Below, one piece after another: positions 1 through 7,789 of a stretch of DNA of 40,151 nucleotides. The first letter of the stretch is position 1. Each line of letters begins with the position of its first letter. The stretch comes from WQUF01 sp031549885 (lineage in GTDB: Bacteria; Bacillota; Clostridia; Clostridiales; Clostridiaceae), in assembly GCA_031549885.1 (NCBI GenBank), contig JAVBPD010000011.1, positions 1 through 40,151 of the forward strand, read 5' to 3'. A model generated the notes under the pieces. The model worked only from the letters and a program-made list of their open reading frames with translations. It was not told where the DNA came from and made no database searches. Made by a program: the position numbers and the translations under genes.

Positions 1-207
1 TGAAAAATTATCAATTCTTCTTCTTAAAATTCTCTCTTGATTTTTTCTTTGAATTTCCAAATATTCTTCTGAAAAAGGTTCTACTTCAATTTGTTCAAAT
101 TTAGGTCTGCGGGGGTCATTATCAACATATTTTTCAGGAAGAAGGTCATCTCCTTGATTTATTATCATTTTTGGTTCTGGTTTTATTACTTTTTTCTTTT
201 TTGCCAT
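1..207 (-). CDS. Hypothetical protein, N-terminal 69 codons (runs off the left edge)
   Basis: A reading frame on the minus strand starts at ATG 205-207 and stays open for 69 codons to the window edge. AGGAG sits about 8 nt upstream of the ATG, which supports a real start. The product begins with a lysine-rich stretch (MAKKKKVIKPEPK) and continues acidic and charged, with no signal peptide or membrane segment so far. I do not recognise the family. Its length and C-terminus are outside the window. Confidence 0.6.
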   Translation of the reverse strand, partial: MAKKKKVIKPEPKMIINQGDDLLPEKYVDNDPRRPKFEQIEVEPFSEEYLEIQRKNQERILRRRIDNFS

Positions 208-253
208 AACATATACTCCTTTAAAATTTTTTTAAATTTTATTAAACAAAAGA

Positions 254-276
254 CCTCATAGTTTAATCCTATGAGG
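254..276 (-). other. Hairpin in the leader of the left-edge gene (terminator/attenuator-like)
   Basis: CCTCATAG (254-261) and CTATGAGG (269-276) form a perfect 8-bp stem with a 7-nt loop. Read on the minus strand it is followed by TCTTTTGTTT, like a weak intrinsic terminator, and it lies 47 nt upstream of the left-edge start codon. No minus-strand gene ends here, so it would act within a leader if transcribed. A second weaker 7-bp hairpin (284-290/299-305) sits just before it in the same transcript. Confidence 0.4.
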
Positions 277-403
277 CGTTACTCTATAATATTCATAAAT
301 TATAGTAATTGTTACAAAATTAAAAAATTAGTTATATCGCATATGTTTATAAAATCATCAACAAAGGCAAAATAAATATATAGTCACTTTTTTGGAGGTA
401 AGT

Positions 404-1432
404 ATGGTTTTGTATTTTGGTATTGCTACAATAGTATTCTTAATGTTATTTTTAATTTTATATTTTAAAAATAAGGCCCCAATCTTTACAGGTTTCGTTT
501 TTGATATTTTCCTTATTTTATTATTAATTACATACATTATTTATGCTATGAAACAAAATACAGCTTTTTTTAATGGAACACTTGCAATAATATGGTTTTT
601 ATTTTTGATTATATCTTTTTTTGGAATATATGCCATTATAGTAATGCTTTTATTAAATGCACAAAAAGTATTTAAAAAAGAAAAGCATAGTTTGTCAAAT
701 AGCCTTACATTATTATTAGCTATAATGCTTATAGCTTTATGTATATTTATGTTTATCATGAGAAATATTGAGCTTCCAAGCACATTTATATTCCTTTGGC
801 ATGGAATTTTAGCAGTATTTTTATTTTATTTTTTACATACCCTTGTATTTTTAACAAGCGTAATAATATGCAATATATCAAAGCCCCAAAAACAAATAGA
901 TTATATTATAATTTTAGGAAGTGGGCTTATTAAAAATAAAATATCCCCACTATTAAAAAATCGAGTGGATACAGCAATTAACTTATATAAAGATAACCAA
1001 AAAATAAATAAAAATATAAAACTAGTATTATCTGGAGGCAAAGGAAGAGATGAAAAAATATCAGAAGCCCAAGCAATGAAAGAATATCTATTATCCATTG
1101 GAATTGACGAAAACCATATATTGACAGAGGATAAATCGAAAAACACCTCAGAAAACATGCTATTTTCAAAAAAGCTAATTGAAAATGATACCAATAAAGA
1201 GGATTACACATGTGTATTTACAACCAGCAATTATCACACACTTAGAGCTTCTATTTATGCACGTAGAGCTGGATTAGATGCCACTGGAATAGGTGCAAAA
1301 ACAGCTTATTATTTCTTACCTAATGCACTTATTAGAGAATATGTAGCATTTTTTATTTTATATAAAAAATCATTCATCCTAATGGCTTTATTAGTATTCA
1401 TTTTTACATTTTTATTTGAAGCATTTTTTTAA
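404..1432 (+). CDS. DUF218 (YdcF/SanA-like) membrane protein
   Basis: The product is 342 aa from ATG 404. GGAGG at 394-398 fixes this start; the upstream in-frame TTG at 392 would place the RBS inside the gene. The first half is hydrophobic, with about four membrane segments. From about residue 165 a DUF218 domain follows: a beta-strand IDYIIILGSG, then LVLSGGKG, the conserved EAQAMKEYL helix, and EDKSKNTSENM. One more membrane segment closes the C-terminus. E. coli SanA and YdcF share this fold and are linked to envelope integrity, but the reaction is not established. The gene stands alone, convergent with the oxidoreductase operon. Confidence 0.85.
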   Translation: MVLYFGIATIVFLMLFLILYFKNKAPIFTGFVFDIFLILLLITYIIYAMKQNTAFFNGTLAIIWFLFLIISFFGIYAIIVMLLLNAQKVFKKEKHSLSNSLTLLLAIMLIALCIFMFIMRNIELPSTFIFLWHGILAVFLFYFLHTLVFLTSVIICNISKPQKQIDYIIILGSGLIKNKISPLLKNRVDTAINLYKDNQKINKNIKLVLSGGKGRDEKISEAQAMKEYLLSIGIDENHILTEDKSKNTSENMLFSKKLIENDTNKEDYTCVFTTSNYHTLRASIYARRAGLDATGIGAKTAYYFLPNALIREYVAFFILYKKSFILMALLVFIFTFLFEAFF

Positions 1433-1468
1433 TTATCTAATAGGCTTTTAGACTTTATAAAAATTATT

Positions 1469-1497
1469 AAAAAAAGACCCCACAAGGTGTGAGATCT
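1469..1497 (-). terminator. Intrinsic terminator of the 2-oxoacid oxidoreductase operon
   Basis: On the minus strand AGATCTCACA and TGTGGGGTCT (1488-1497 and 1475-1484) pair over 10 bp with G-U pairs and a 3-nt loop, followed by seven T. The G-U pairs become A-C mismatches on the plus strand, so the element works for the minus strand. It starts 6 nt after the gamma-subunit stop codon. Confidence 0.8.
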
Positions 1498-1503
1498 TAT
1501 AAT

Positions 1504-2046
1504 TTAACAAACAGCATCAATTCCAGCTTTGACAGCTTCCATATTAAGTTTAATTATAGCTTCCCCATTTTTCTTAGATAAAAACTTATCCTTTAAAACA
1601 GTTTCCACATCTAAGAGGGAGAAATTCTTTAAAATACCTATATATGCTCCGAGCATAACCATATTTTGAACTTTAATATTTCCAAGATTTGATGCCATAT
1701 TTGTGGCATCAACCTTAAATATTTTAACCTTATCACATTCAAAATCCTCTACCATAGAAGAGTTTATTATAACATTTCCACCTAAAGAAACTCCATCTAA
1801 AAACTTATTGACAGAAGGATTATTCATTGCAATAAGAGTTGTAATATTATTTGACACAATTGGGGAACCAATTAAATTATCCGAAATAATAACAGAACAA
1901 TTTGCAGTTCCACCTCTCATTTCAGCACCATAAGATGGCATCCATGTTACATTTTTCCCATTATTCATACCCATATTTGCCACCATTTGCCCTAAAGTTA
2001 AAAGACCTTGCCCTCCAAATCCTGAAAAAATCAATCTTTCCATCAT
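1504..2046 (-). CDS. 2-oxoacid:ferredoxin oxidoreductase, gamma subunit
   Basis: This 180-aa protein matches the usual size and motifs of the gamma (POR) domain: an N-terminal FSGFGGQGLLTLG nucleotide-like loop, then WMPSYGAEMRGGTANC and a C-terminal region rich in hydrophobic strands. In the complex the gamma domain binds part of the CoA site and packs on the alpha/beta core in the cytoplasm. The start ATG overlaps the beta-subunit stop in an ATGA arrangement, so translation is probably coupled. It is the last gene of the operon and is followed at once by a terminator. Substrate class (branched-chain 2-oxo acids) is inferred from the dehydrogenase gene at the head of the operon, not from this subunit. 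Confidence 0.9.
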   Translation of the reverse strand: MMERLIFSGFGGQGLLTLGQMVANMGMNNGKNVTWMPSYGAEMRGGTANCSVIISDNLIGSPIVSNNITTLIAMNNPSVNKFLDGVSLGGNVIINSSMVEDFECDKVKIFKVDATNMASNLGNIKVQNMVMLGAYIGILKNFSLLDVETVLKDKFLSKKNGEAIIKLNMEAVKAGIDAVC

Positions 2047-2792
2047 TTTAATTCCCCTTCGTCTTTATAAACTCCAAGACCATAGTAAGGTATCATAGAA
2101 TCTTTAATATAACTTAAAGCTTCTACAGGAGATAAACCCCATCCTATGTTACAAGTTGATAAAACCTCAATAAGAGAAAAGCCCTTTTTATTTATTTGAT
2201 TTTCAAATGCTTTTTTAATAGCTTTTTTAGCTTTTCTAATGTTTGGAACGTCATGGACGCTTACCCTTTCAACATAGAAACTACTTGGCACTTGAGAAAT
2301 TAATTCTGAAATTTTAATAGGTTTTCCTTGGCTTACTGCTTTTCTGCCAAATGGAGAAGTGGTTGTCTTTTGGTCTATTAAAGTAGTTGGAGCCATTTGA
2401 CCACCTGTCATACCATAAATAGCATTATTTACAAATATAACTGTTATATTCTCACCTCTATGAGCCGCATGAACAATTTCTCCCATGCCAATTCCTGCAA
2501 GATCTCCATCACCTTGATAAGTGAATACAATTTTATCAGGATTAACTCTTTTGGCACCTGTAGCAACGGCTGGAGCCCTTCCATGAGCAGATTGTATGCT
2601 ATCACAATTAAAATAATTGTATGCAAGCACTGAACATCCAACAGAAGCTATGCAAATGCTATCATCTTGTACCGAAAGTTCAACTAATGATTCAGCAACT
2701 AGCTTATGAATTACACCATGAGTGCATCCAGGGCAATAATGAAACTCAGCATCTGTAAGCGCCTTTGATTTTTCATAAATAACTTTACTCAT
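2043..2792 (-). CDS. 2-oxoacid:ferredoxin oxidoreductase, beta (TPP-binding) subunit
   Basis: This 249-aa subunit carries the thiamine diphosphate site. Residues near 95-125 show GDGDLAGIGMGEI followed by NNAIYGMTGGQ, the GDG(X)nN signature that binds Mg-TPP. An N-terminal CPGCTHG is typical of the ketoisovalerate/2-oxoglutarate type of enzyme, which lacks the extra Fe-S domains of pyruvate enzymes. The start ATG has AAAGGAGG six nt upstream and overlaps the alpha-subunit gene by 8 nt. Together with alpha it decarboxylates the 2-oxo acid and makes acyl-CoA, sending electrons to ferredoxin. Confidence 0.92.
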   Translation of the reverse strand: MSKVIYEKSKALTDAEFHYCPGCTHGVIHKLVAESLVELSVQDDSICIASVGCSVLAYNYFNCDSIQSAHGRAPAVATGAKRVNPDKIVFTYQGDGDLAGIGMGEIVHAAHRGENITVIFVNNAIYGMTGGQMAPTTLIDQKTTTSPFGRKAVSQGKPIKISELISQVPSSFYVERVSVHDVPNIRKAKKAIKKAFENQINKKGFSLIEVLSTCNIGWGLSPVEALSYIKDSMIPYYGLGVYKDEGELK

Positions 2793-3849
2793 GGTTAACC
2801 TCCTTTAAGACTTCCTTTGCTTTTAATACAATTTCATTAGGTTCAAAAATCATTCCACCAACTCTGCCATAATGATAAACTGGTATTTTTCCTTGAACTG
2901 ATAATTTAACATCTTCTATTAACTGCCCCATAGATAATTCACAGCATAAAATAGCCTTTACAGAACTTGGAATGTTTTCAAAGGCTTCATTAGGAAAAGG
3001 CCATAGGGTTATTGGTCTTATAATAGAAGCTTTAATGCCTTCCTTTTTAAGATCCTCCATAGCATTTTTTACTATTCTAGAAGGAGTTCCATATGATGCA
3101 AACACTATTTCATCTCCATCACAAACATTGCTTTCATACATCTTTTCGTTTTTTCGAATCTCATTATAAATTTCAAATAATTCCAAGTTGTTTTTCTCAA
3201 GAAATTCAGGGGTAAGATATAATGAATTTACAATATTTCTATTCCTATGTTTTAAATTTCCGCTTGCAGCCCAGCTTTCAATATTATATTCTTTAGGTTT
3301 AACTTCATTTATTTCAACTGGTTCCATCATTTGGCCAAGCATACCGTCTGCAAGCACCATTACAGGAGTTCTATATTTAAAGGCCATATCAAAAGCTTTT
3401 TGCACAAAATCTGCTGCTTCTTGAATGGAACAAGGAGCTAAAACTGGTAAATAATAATCCCCATTTCCTCCTCCTCTAGTAGCTTGGAAGTAGTCGCCTT
3501 GACTTGGAAGTATTCCACCAAGACCAGGGCCTCCTCTTGAAATGCTCACTATAACACAAGGAAGCTTAGCACCTGCTAAATAGCTTATTCCTTCTTGCAT
3601 AAGTGCCACTCCAGGAGATGAGGATGATGTCATAACTCTAGCTCCAGAGGCAGAAGCTCCATAAACCATATTAATTGCAGCAAGCTCTGATTCAGATTGA
3701 ACAAATACGCCTCCTGCTTTTTCCATGTTCATAGACATATATTCAGTAACTTCATTTTGAGGAGTAATAGGATACCCAAAATAAGCTCTACACCCAGCTT
3801 TAATAGCAGCTTCAGAAATAGCTTCATTTCCTTTCATTAAAACCTTCAT
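2785..3849 (-). CDS. vorB: 2-oxoacid (probably 3-methyl-2-oxobutanoate):ferredoxin oxidoreductase, alpha subunit
   Basis: The 354-aa product has the alpha-subunit pyrimidine-binding domain: MKGNEAISEAAIKAGC, then FGYPITPQNEVTE, SESELAAINMVYGASASGAR and TSSSSPGVALM in the first 90 residues, then the GGPGLGG and TRGGGNGDY loops. The C-terminal transketolase-like domain (from about residue 235) ends with the HYGRVGGM motif. Length and motif set fit VorB/KorA rather than the longer pyruvate enzymes. The RBS (AAGGAGG) lies inside the last codons of the ferredoxin gene, two nt before the ATG begins. Substrate preference for valine, leucine and isoleucine keto acids is inferred from operon context. 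Confidence 0.9.
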   Translation of the reverse strand: MKVLMKGNEAISEAAIKAGCRAYFGYPITPQNEVTEYMSMNMEKAGGVFVQSESELAAINMVYGASASGARVMTSSSSPGVALMQEGISYLAGAKLPCVIVSISRGGPGLGGILPSQGDYFQATRGGGNGDYYLPVLAPCSIQEAADFVQKAFDMAFKYRTPVMVLADGMLGQMMEPVEINEVKPKEYNIESWAASGNLKHRNRNIVNSLYLTPEFLEKNNLELFEIYNEIRKNEKMYESNVCDGDEIVFASYGTPSRIVKNAMEDLKKEGIKASIIRPITLWPFPNEAFENIPSSVKAILCCELSMGQLIEDVKLSVQGKIPVYHYGRVGGMIFEPNEIVLKAKEVLKEVNHE

Positions 3850-3851
3850 AA

Positions 3852-4070
3852 CTACTCCTCCTTCTCTACTTTAATTACACTATCAGGGCACATAATTGCA
3901 CAACTGCCACATGCAATGCATTTGTCAATATCTATACAGCAAACAGGGTTGTAGCCTTTAATGTTTACTGATTCTTTATTTAGCTCTAGTATTTTAACAG
4001 GGCATACATTTACGCATAATCTACAACCTTTACATTTTGCATACTCAAAAGTTAATTTACCTTTTGCCAT
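3852..4070 (-). CDS. 2-oxoacid:ferredoxin oxidoreductase, delta subunit (2[4Fe-4S] ferredoxin)
   Basis: A 72-aa ferredoxin-like subunit. Two clusters are visible: CKGCRLCVNVCP at about residues 13-24 and CIACGSCAIMCP at about 50-61, each CxxCxxCxxxCP. An additional CC pair lies between them. Its role in this family is to pass electrons from the TPP centre to free ferredoxin. A GAGGAGG RBS precedes the ATG, and the gene is 10 nt after the P-loop gene and 2 nt before alpha, so it is cotranscribed. Confidence 0.93.
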   Translation of the reverse strand: MAKGKLTFEYAKCKGCRLCVNVCPVKILELNKESVNIKGYNPVCCIDIDKCIACGSCAIMCPDSVIKVEKEE

Positions 4071-4080
4071 TTTTTCCTCC

Positions 4081-4791
4081 TCATTGCCAATTCTCCCTCA
4101 TAATAAGCTTCTCAAACGTCAAGGTATAATTGGACTTTAACTTTGAACATATTTTATTATATAAATCTTGCCTTAAAAAAGTATATTCCAGTGGTATATT
4201 CATATTCTTGCAAACATCTAGGGCAATGTCTTGCCCCAGAAGTACATGTTCTTCATTTGTAAATTGAAGTAAATGACTATTATTTATAAGTCCTGAAACC
4301 TTAAAAACAGTATTCTCTTCAATAGATTTTATAAAATCCATAATCTTTAGGGAAGAGATGCTTTCTTCTCTAAAAACATTTATAATTATATAAAGTTTAT
4401 ATCCCTTTTCTAATAAAATATCTTTAATAAAAGATAAAACTTTAAATCCGTTTATGCTACCAGCCAAGTCAAACATAACATACTCATTGTTAAGCATAGG
4501 TTCAATGCAATTTGAACTTACAGCTGGAAGGTCTTGGCCTATGTTATTATTAAGAGAATTTCCTAAAACCTTAATATTGTAACCCTTAAGTATCTCAAGC
4601 TTTTCCCTAGACCGAAAATATGGATTTATTATATCAAAGTCAGTAATATTGACCTTATCTTTTATATTTTTGCTTAAATTTATGGCATAGTTTAGACAAA
4701 ACTCAGTTTTACCTGTACCATACCATCCAGCAAATATTATATTTTTAATACTATCTGTTGTAAATTCCTTTAACGTTTTTAACAGCCTCAA
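4081..4791 (-). CDS. P-loop NTPase embedded in the branched-chain amino-acid oxidation operon
   Basis: An ATP/GTP-binding protein of about 236 aa with Walker A GWYGTGKTE near the N-terminus, then DFDIINPYFRSRE and a Walker-B-like VMFDLAGS. This resembles the SIMIBI (MinD/CobB-like) fold. The frame opens inside the dehydrogenase gene. I chose TTG 4789-4791 because GAGG lies 6 nt upstream; a TTG at 4816-4818 has no RBS. It therefore overlaps the dehydrogenase gene by about 40 nt. From memory, similar proteins with an NPYFRxRE motif accompany 2-oxoacid oxidoreductase genes in other Clostridia. Function is unknown; a maturation or control role is only a guess. Confidence 0.75.
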   Translation of the reverse strand: MRLLKTLKEFTTDSIKNIIFAGWYGTGKTEFCLNYAINLSKNIKDKVNITDFDIINPYFRSREKLEILKGYNIKVLGNSLNNNIGQDLPAVSSNCIEPMLNNEYVMFDLAGSINGFKVLSFIKDILLEKGYKLYIIINVFREESISSLKIMDFIKSIEENTVFKVSGLINNSHLLQFTNEEHVLLGQDIALDVCKNMNIPLEYTFLRQDLYNKICSKLKSNYTLTFEKLIMRENWQ

Positions 4792-5827
4792 TTCTAGCCT
4801 CAGCCATTTTATCTGCAATTAAGTAAGTTGGGGTTTTAGTTTCATTTGATATTCTGATTATTTCTCTTATTTTATCATAAATTAAATCAATTTTTCTTGT
4901 AGCAGCAACCTTATCATAGCCTAAAATTTCTTGATAAACATTTATAACTCCACCTGAATTTGCTACATAATCAGGAGCATATACAATGCCTTTATCGAAT
5001 AAAACCTTACCATGGGTTGGAGCATCCTTTAAAACATTATTTGCAGCTCCAGCTACTATTTTACATTTTAATCTATTGATCGTGTCATCATTTATAGTTG
5101 CACCAAGAGCACAAGGAGCATATATATCACATTCTACATCATATATTTCATCAAGGCTAACTGCTTCAGCTTTTAATTCTTCAACAGCCATCTTAACCTT
5201 TTCTTCATCAATATCTGTTACATAAAGCTTTGCACCCTCTTCATAAAGCCTTTTAGCCACGTCATATCCAACACTTCCAAGGCCTTGAATAGCTACCACT
5301 TTACCATTTGCACTCTTTTCTCCATAAACCTCTCTAATACAAGCTCTGATAGCTTTATAAACTCCCATAGCAGTAAATGGTCCAGGATTTCCAGACTTTG
5401 ATGCAAGGCCTGCTACGAAATTAGTTTCCATAGCTACATAGTCCATATCTGAAGTAGTAGTATTTACATCTTCTGCAGTAATATATCTTCCATTTAAGCC
5501 TTCAATATACCTTCCAAAGGCTCTCCAAAAAGCTTCTCGTTTTACTGTATCTTTCTTTAGTTCCTTTGCATTTCCTATTATAACTGATTTTCCACCGCCT
5601 AAATTAAGTCCAGCACAAGCGTTTTTATAAGTCATCCCCCTTGCAAGTCTTAAAACATCTTCTACAGCATCTTCTTCATCAGCATAGTCCCAAAATCTAG
5701 TACCACCAAGTGATGGTCCTAAAACCGTACTGTGAATACAAGTAATAGCTTTTAAGCCAGTGTTTTTGTCATAGAAAAATGATAACTGCTCGTATCCATA
5801 TTTAGACATGTAATCAAATTTTTTCAT
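4751..5827 (-). CDS. bcd: Leucine dehydrogenase (Glu/Leu/Phe/Val dehydrogenase family)
   Basis: The 358-aa protein matches bacterial leucine dehydrogenase in length and motifs: LGPSLGGTRFW (about 35-45), AGLNLGGGKSV with the catalytic lysine (about 72-82), and the NAD-binding AIQGLGSVGYDVA with a following acidic residue in VTDID, which favours NAD. It reversibly deaminates leucine, valine and isoleucine to 2-oxo acids. The operon downstream encodes the enzyme that oxidises those 2-oxo acids, giving a direct two-step pathway. The symbol follows B. subtilis bcd and must not be confused with butyryl-CoA dehydrogenase. AAGGAG lies 13 nt before the ATG, a longer gap than usual. Confidence 0.92.
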   Translation of the reverse strand: MKKFDYMSKYGYEQLSFFYDKNTGLKAITCIHSTVLGPSLGGTRFWDYADEEDAVEDVLRLARGMTYKNACAGLNLGGGKSVIIGNAKELKKDTVKREAFWRAFGRYIEGLNGRYITAEDVNTTTSDMDYVAMETNFVAGLASKSGNPGPFTAMGVYKAIRACIREVYGEKSANGKVVAIQGLGSVGYDVAKRLYEEGAKLYVTDIDEEKVKMAVEELKAEAVSLDEIYDVECDIYAPCALGATINDDTINRLKCKIVAGAANNVLKDAPTHGKVLFDKGIVYAPDYVANSGGVINVYQEILGYDKVAATRKIDLIYDKIREIIRISNETKTPTYLIADKMAEARIEAVKNVKGIYNR

Positions 5828-5860
5828 AATTTAAAATATGCTCCTTTGAAATTTTTATTT

Positions 5861-5874
5861 TGTTCACGTTTACA
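5861..5874 (-). promoter_or_regulatory. Candidate cre (CcpA) site upstream of leucine dehydrogenase
   Basis: On the minus strand TGTAAACGTGAACA matches the 14-nt cre consensus TGWNANCGNTNWCA at all fixed positions except one (G for T). It lies 33 nt upstream of the dehydrogenase start, downstream of the likely promoter, where CcpA would act as a roadblock. Whether this organism has CcpA is not visible here. Confidence 0.45.
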
Positions 5875-5891
5875 AGTAAAGACTTATTAAA

Positions 5892-5921
5892 AAAATATGC
5901 CTTTCATATATATTGTAACAA
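5892..5921 (-). promoter_or_regulatory. Possible promoter of the amino-acid oxidation operon
   Basis: On the minus strand TTGTTA (5916-5921) and TATTTT (5892-5897) are spaced by 18 nt, an imperfect sigma-A pair. The DNA is so AT-rich that such matches are common, so this is a weak call. Confidence 0.3.
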
Positions 5922-6053
5922 TAAAATAAATAAAATAAAACTCTTTTCATGCACTATATTTATTAATATAAAAATTAAGAGTATCTAAGTTACATTTTTT
6001 TTATATATTAACAAGTATTTTAAGTTAAAAATATATAAAATTATTGTTTTTTT

Positions 6054-6062
6054 TGGTATAAT
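6054..6062 (+). promoter_or_regulatory. Extended -10 promoter element for the peptide-binding lipoprotein gene
   Basis: TGGTATAAT gives a perfect TATAAT (6057-6062) with the TGn extension. There is no convincing -35 hexamer, as is usual for extended -10 promoters. It is 30 nt before the start codon, which leaves a very short leader holding the RBS. Confidence 0.55.
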
Positions 6063-6091
6063 ATAAAAAAGTTTTGTAAGGAGGAACATTT

Positions 6092-7747
6092 TTGAAAATA
6101 AACAATATTTTTAAAATTATATCATTCATTACTGCATTCATTTTAACCACAACATTTTTATATTCATGTAACTCAAATTCTGCAACATCTGATAGGACTG
6201 ATAAGCTAATATGGAACATAGGTACTGAACCTAAAACTATAGATCCTGCCCTAAACACTGAAGGTGGTTCAGTGCCAAGAGCGCTTTTTGATTGTTTAAC
6301 TAAACTGGATAAGGACGGGAAAGTAGCACCTGGATGCACTGAATCTCTACCCGAAATATCAAATGATGGGTTAAAATACACCTTTAAAATTCGAAGTGAT
6401 GCAAAATGGCAAGATGGCAAAGATTTAACAGCTAATGATTTTGTATATTCATTTTTAAGAGTATTAAAACCAGAAACTGGCTCTCAATATGCGACAGAAT
6501 TTTATTACATAAAAAATGCTAAACCTTACAACGAAGGTACAGGCAAAAAAGAAGATGTGGGATTAAAAGCTATTGATGATAAAACACTTGAGATAACACT
6601 TGAAAATCCAGTAGCATATTTTTCAGAGCTTCTTTCTATGTTCATATATGCCCCTGTGCGCCAAGATGTTGTAACTGATAAAAGTGGTAGCGATACAAAT
6701 GATGTTTGGAGCATAGACCCAAAGACTTGTATTACAAACGGACCATTTAAGCTTAAAGAATGGACATCAAAAGATAAAATTGTTGTTGAAAAAAATGAAA
6801 ATTGGTATGGAGCTAAAGACGTAAAGTTAAAAGAAATAGAATTTAAAATGATAGATGAATCAAGCACTGCAATTTCAGCATTTAAAAATGGTGAAATAGA
6901 TTCAACTGATCCTACACCTCCTACAGAAGTTGAAACTTTAAAAAGTTCTAATGAATGCATAATACTCCCTCAACTTGCAATAAATTACCTGAGCATAAAT
7001 TTAACTGATAAATTAAAATCCATAAGCGAAGATGCATACAACGCTCTTACTAAAAAAGAAGTTAGACAAGCTCTATCCCTAGCTATAGATAGACAATCTA
7101 TAGTAGATAAAGTAACTCAAGTGGGTGAAAAACCTGCTCTTGCTTTTGTTCCATATGGTGTTAAGGACGATAAGGGCAATGATTTTCATTCTAAGGATTA
7201 TTTTACAGATAATGATGTAGCAAAGGCTAAAGAACTTTTAGCACAAGCTGGCTATCCAGATGGTCAAGGATTTCCAAAAATCACACTCACCTATGCAACA
7301 GACGAATTGAATAAATTAGTGCTCGAAGCTATACAAGAAATGTGGAATGAAAATTTAGGAATACAAATTGAACTTATAAACCAAGAATCTAAATCCTATC
7401 AAACTACTAGAAAAAATAAAGAACACATGATAGGTAGAAATAAATGGATTGGAGATTATATGGATCCTAATACATTTCTTGAACTACTTTATAGCAAAAA
7501 TGGAAACAATCACTCAGGATATAACAATCCAGAATATGACAAATTAATCGAACAATGTAAAATTGAACCAGATAACGCAAAGAGAATGGAAATGTTTAGA
7601 CAAGCTGAAGCAATATTAATGGATGATTTTCCTGTAATCCCTATTTATTATTATACAGACCCTGTGGCAATTAAACCTTATGTAAAAGGATTTTATAAGC
7701 TTCCAACAGGAACTTCATATTTTGATCAACTGTATATTGAAAAATAA
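6092..7747 (+). CDS. Oligopeptide-binding lipoprotein (OppA-like, SBP_bac_5)
   Basis: The product is 551 aa from a TTG start with AAGGAGG seven nt upstream. An N-terminal signal peptide ends in a lipobox LYSC (Cys at about 26), so it should be lipidated and held on the outer face of the membrane. The body is a family 5 extracellular solute-binding protein: GTEPKTIDPALN at the start, YTFKIRSDAKWQDG, GPFKLKEW, KNENWYG and the IDRQSIV helix. It would deliver peptides to an Opp-type ABC importer, supplying amino acids for the fermentation genes next door. No permease or ATPase genes accompany it, so it must share a transporter encoded elsewhere. Confidence 0.9.
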   Translation: MKINNIFKIISFITAFILTTTFLYSCNSNSATSDRTDKLIWNIGTEPKTIDPALNTEGGSVPRALFDCLTKLDKDGKVAPGCTESLPEISNDGLKYTFKIRSDAKWQDGKDLTANDFVYSFLRVLKPETGSQYATEFYYIKNAKPYNEGTGKKEDVGLKAIDDKTLEITLENPVAYFSELLSMFIYAPVRQDVVTDKSGSDTNDVWSIDPKTCITNGPFKLKEWTSKDKIVVEKNENWYGAKDVKLKEIEFKMIDESSTAISAFKNGEIDSTDPTPPTEVETLKSSNECIILPQLAINYLSINLTDKLKSISEDAYNALTKKEVRQALSLAIDRQSIVDKVTQVGEKPALAFVPYGVKDDKGNDFHSKDYFTDNDVAKAKELLAQAGYPDGQGFPKITLTYATDELNKLVLEAIQEMWNENLGIQIELINQESKSYQTTRKNKEHMIGRNKWIGDYMDPNTFLELLYSKNGNNHSGYNNPEYDKLIEQCKIEPDNAKRMEMFRQAEAILMDDFPVIPIYYYTDPVAIKPYVKGFYKLPTGTSYFDQLYIEK

Positions 7748-7750
7748 TGA

Positions 7751-7786
7751 AAAAGTTGTTGCTTAGCATGGCAACAACTTTTTTTT
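7751..7786. terminator. Bidirectional intrinsic terminator
   Basis: AAAAGTTGTTGC (7751-7762) and GCAACAACTTTT (7771-7782) form a perfect 12-bp stem with an 8-nt loop, followed by T-rich sequence on both strands. It serves the lipoprotein gene (plus) and the convergent antitoxin-like gene (minus). Confidence 0.9.
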
Positions 7787-7789
7787 ATT

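Noticed and set aside
901..1211. Minus-strand frames of 77-97 codons within the DUF218 gene
   Set aside because: Antisense shadows without RBSs over a well-supported gene.
4792..4818. Longer N-terminus of the P-loop NTPase starting at TTG 4818
   Set aside because: No RBS and a deeper overlap with the dehydrogenase gene; TTG 4791 has GAGG at 6 nt. Not excluded, only less likely.
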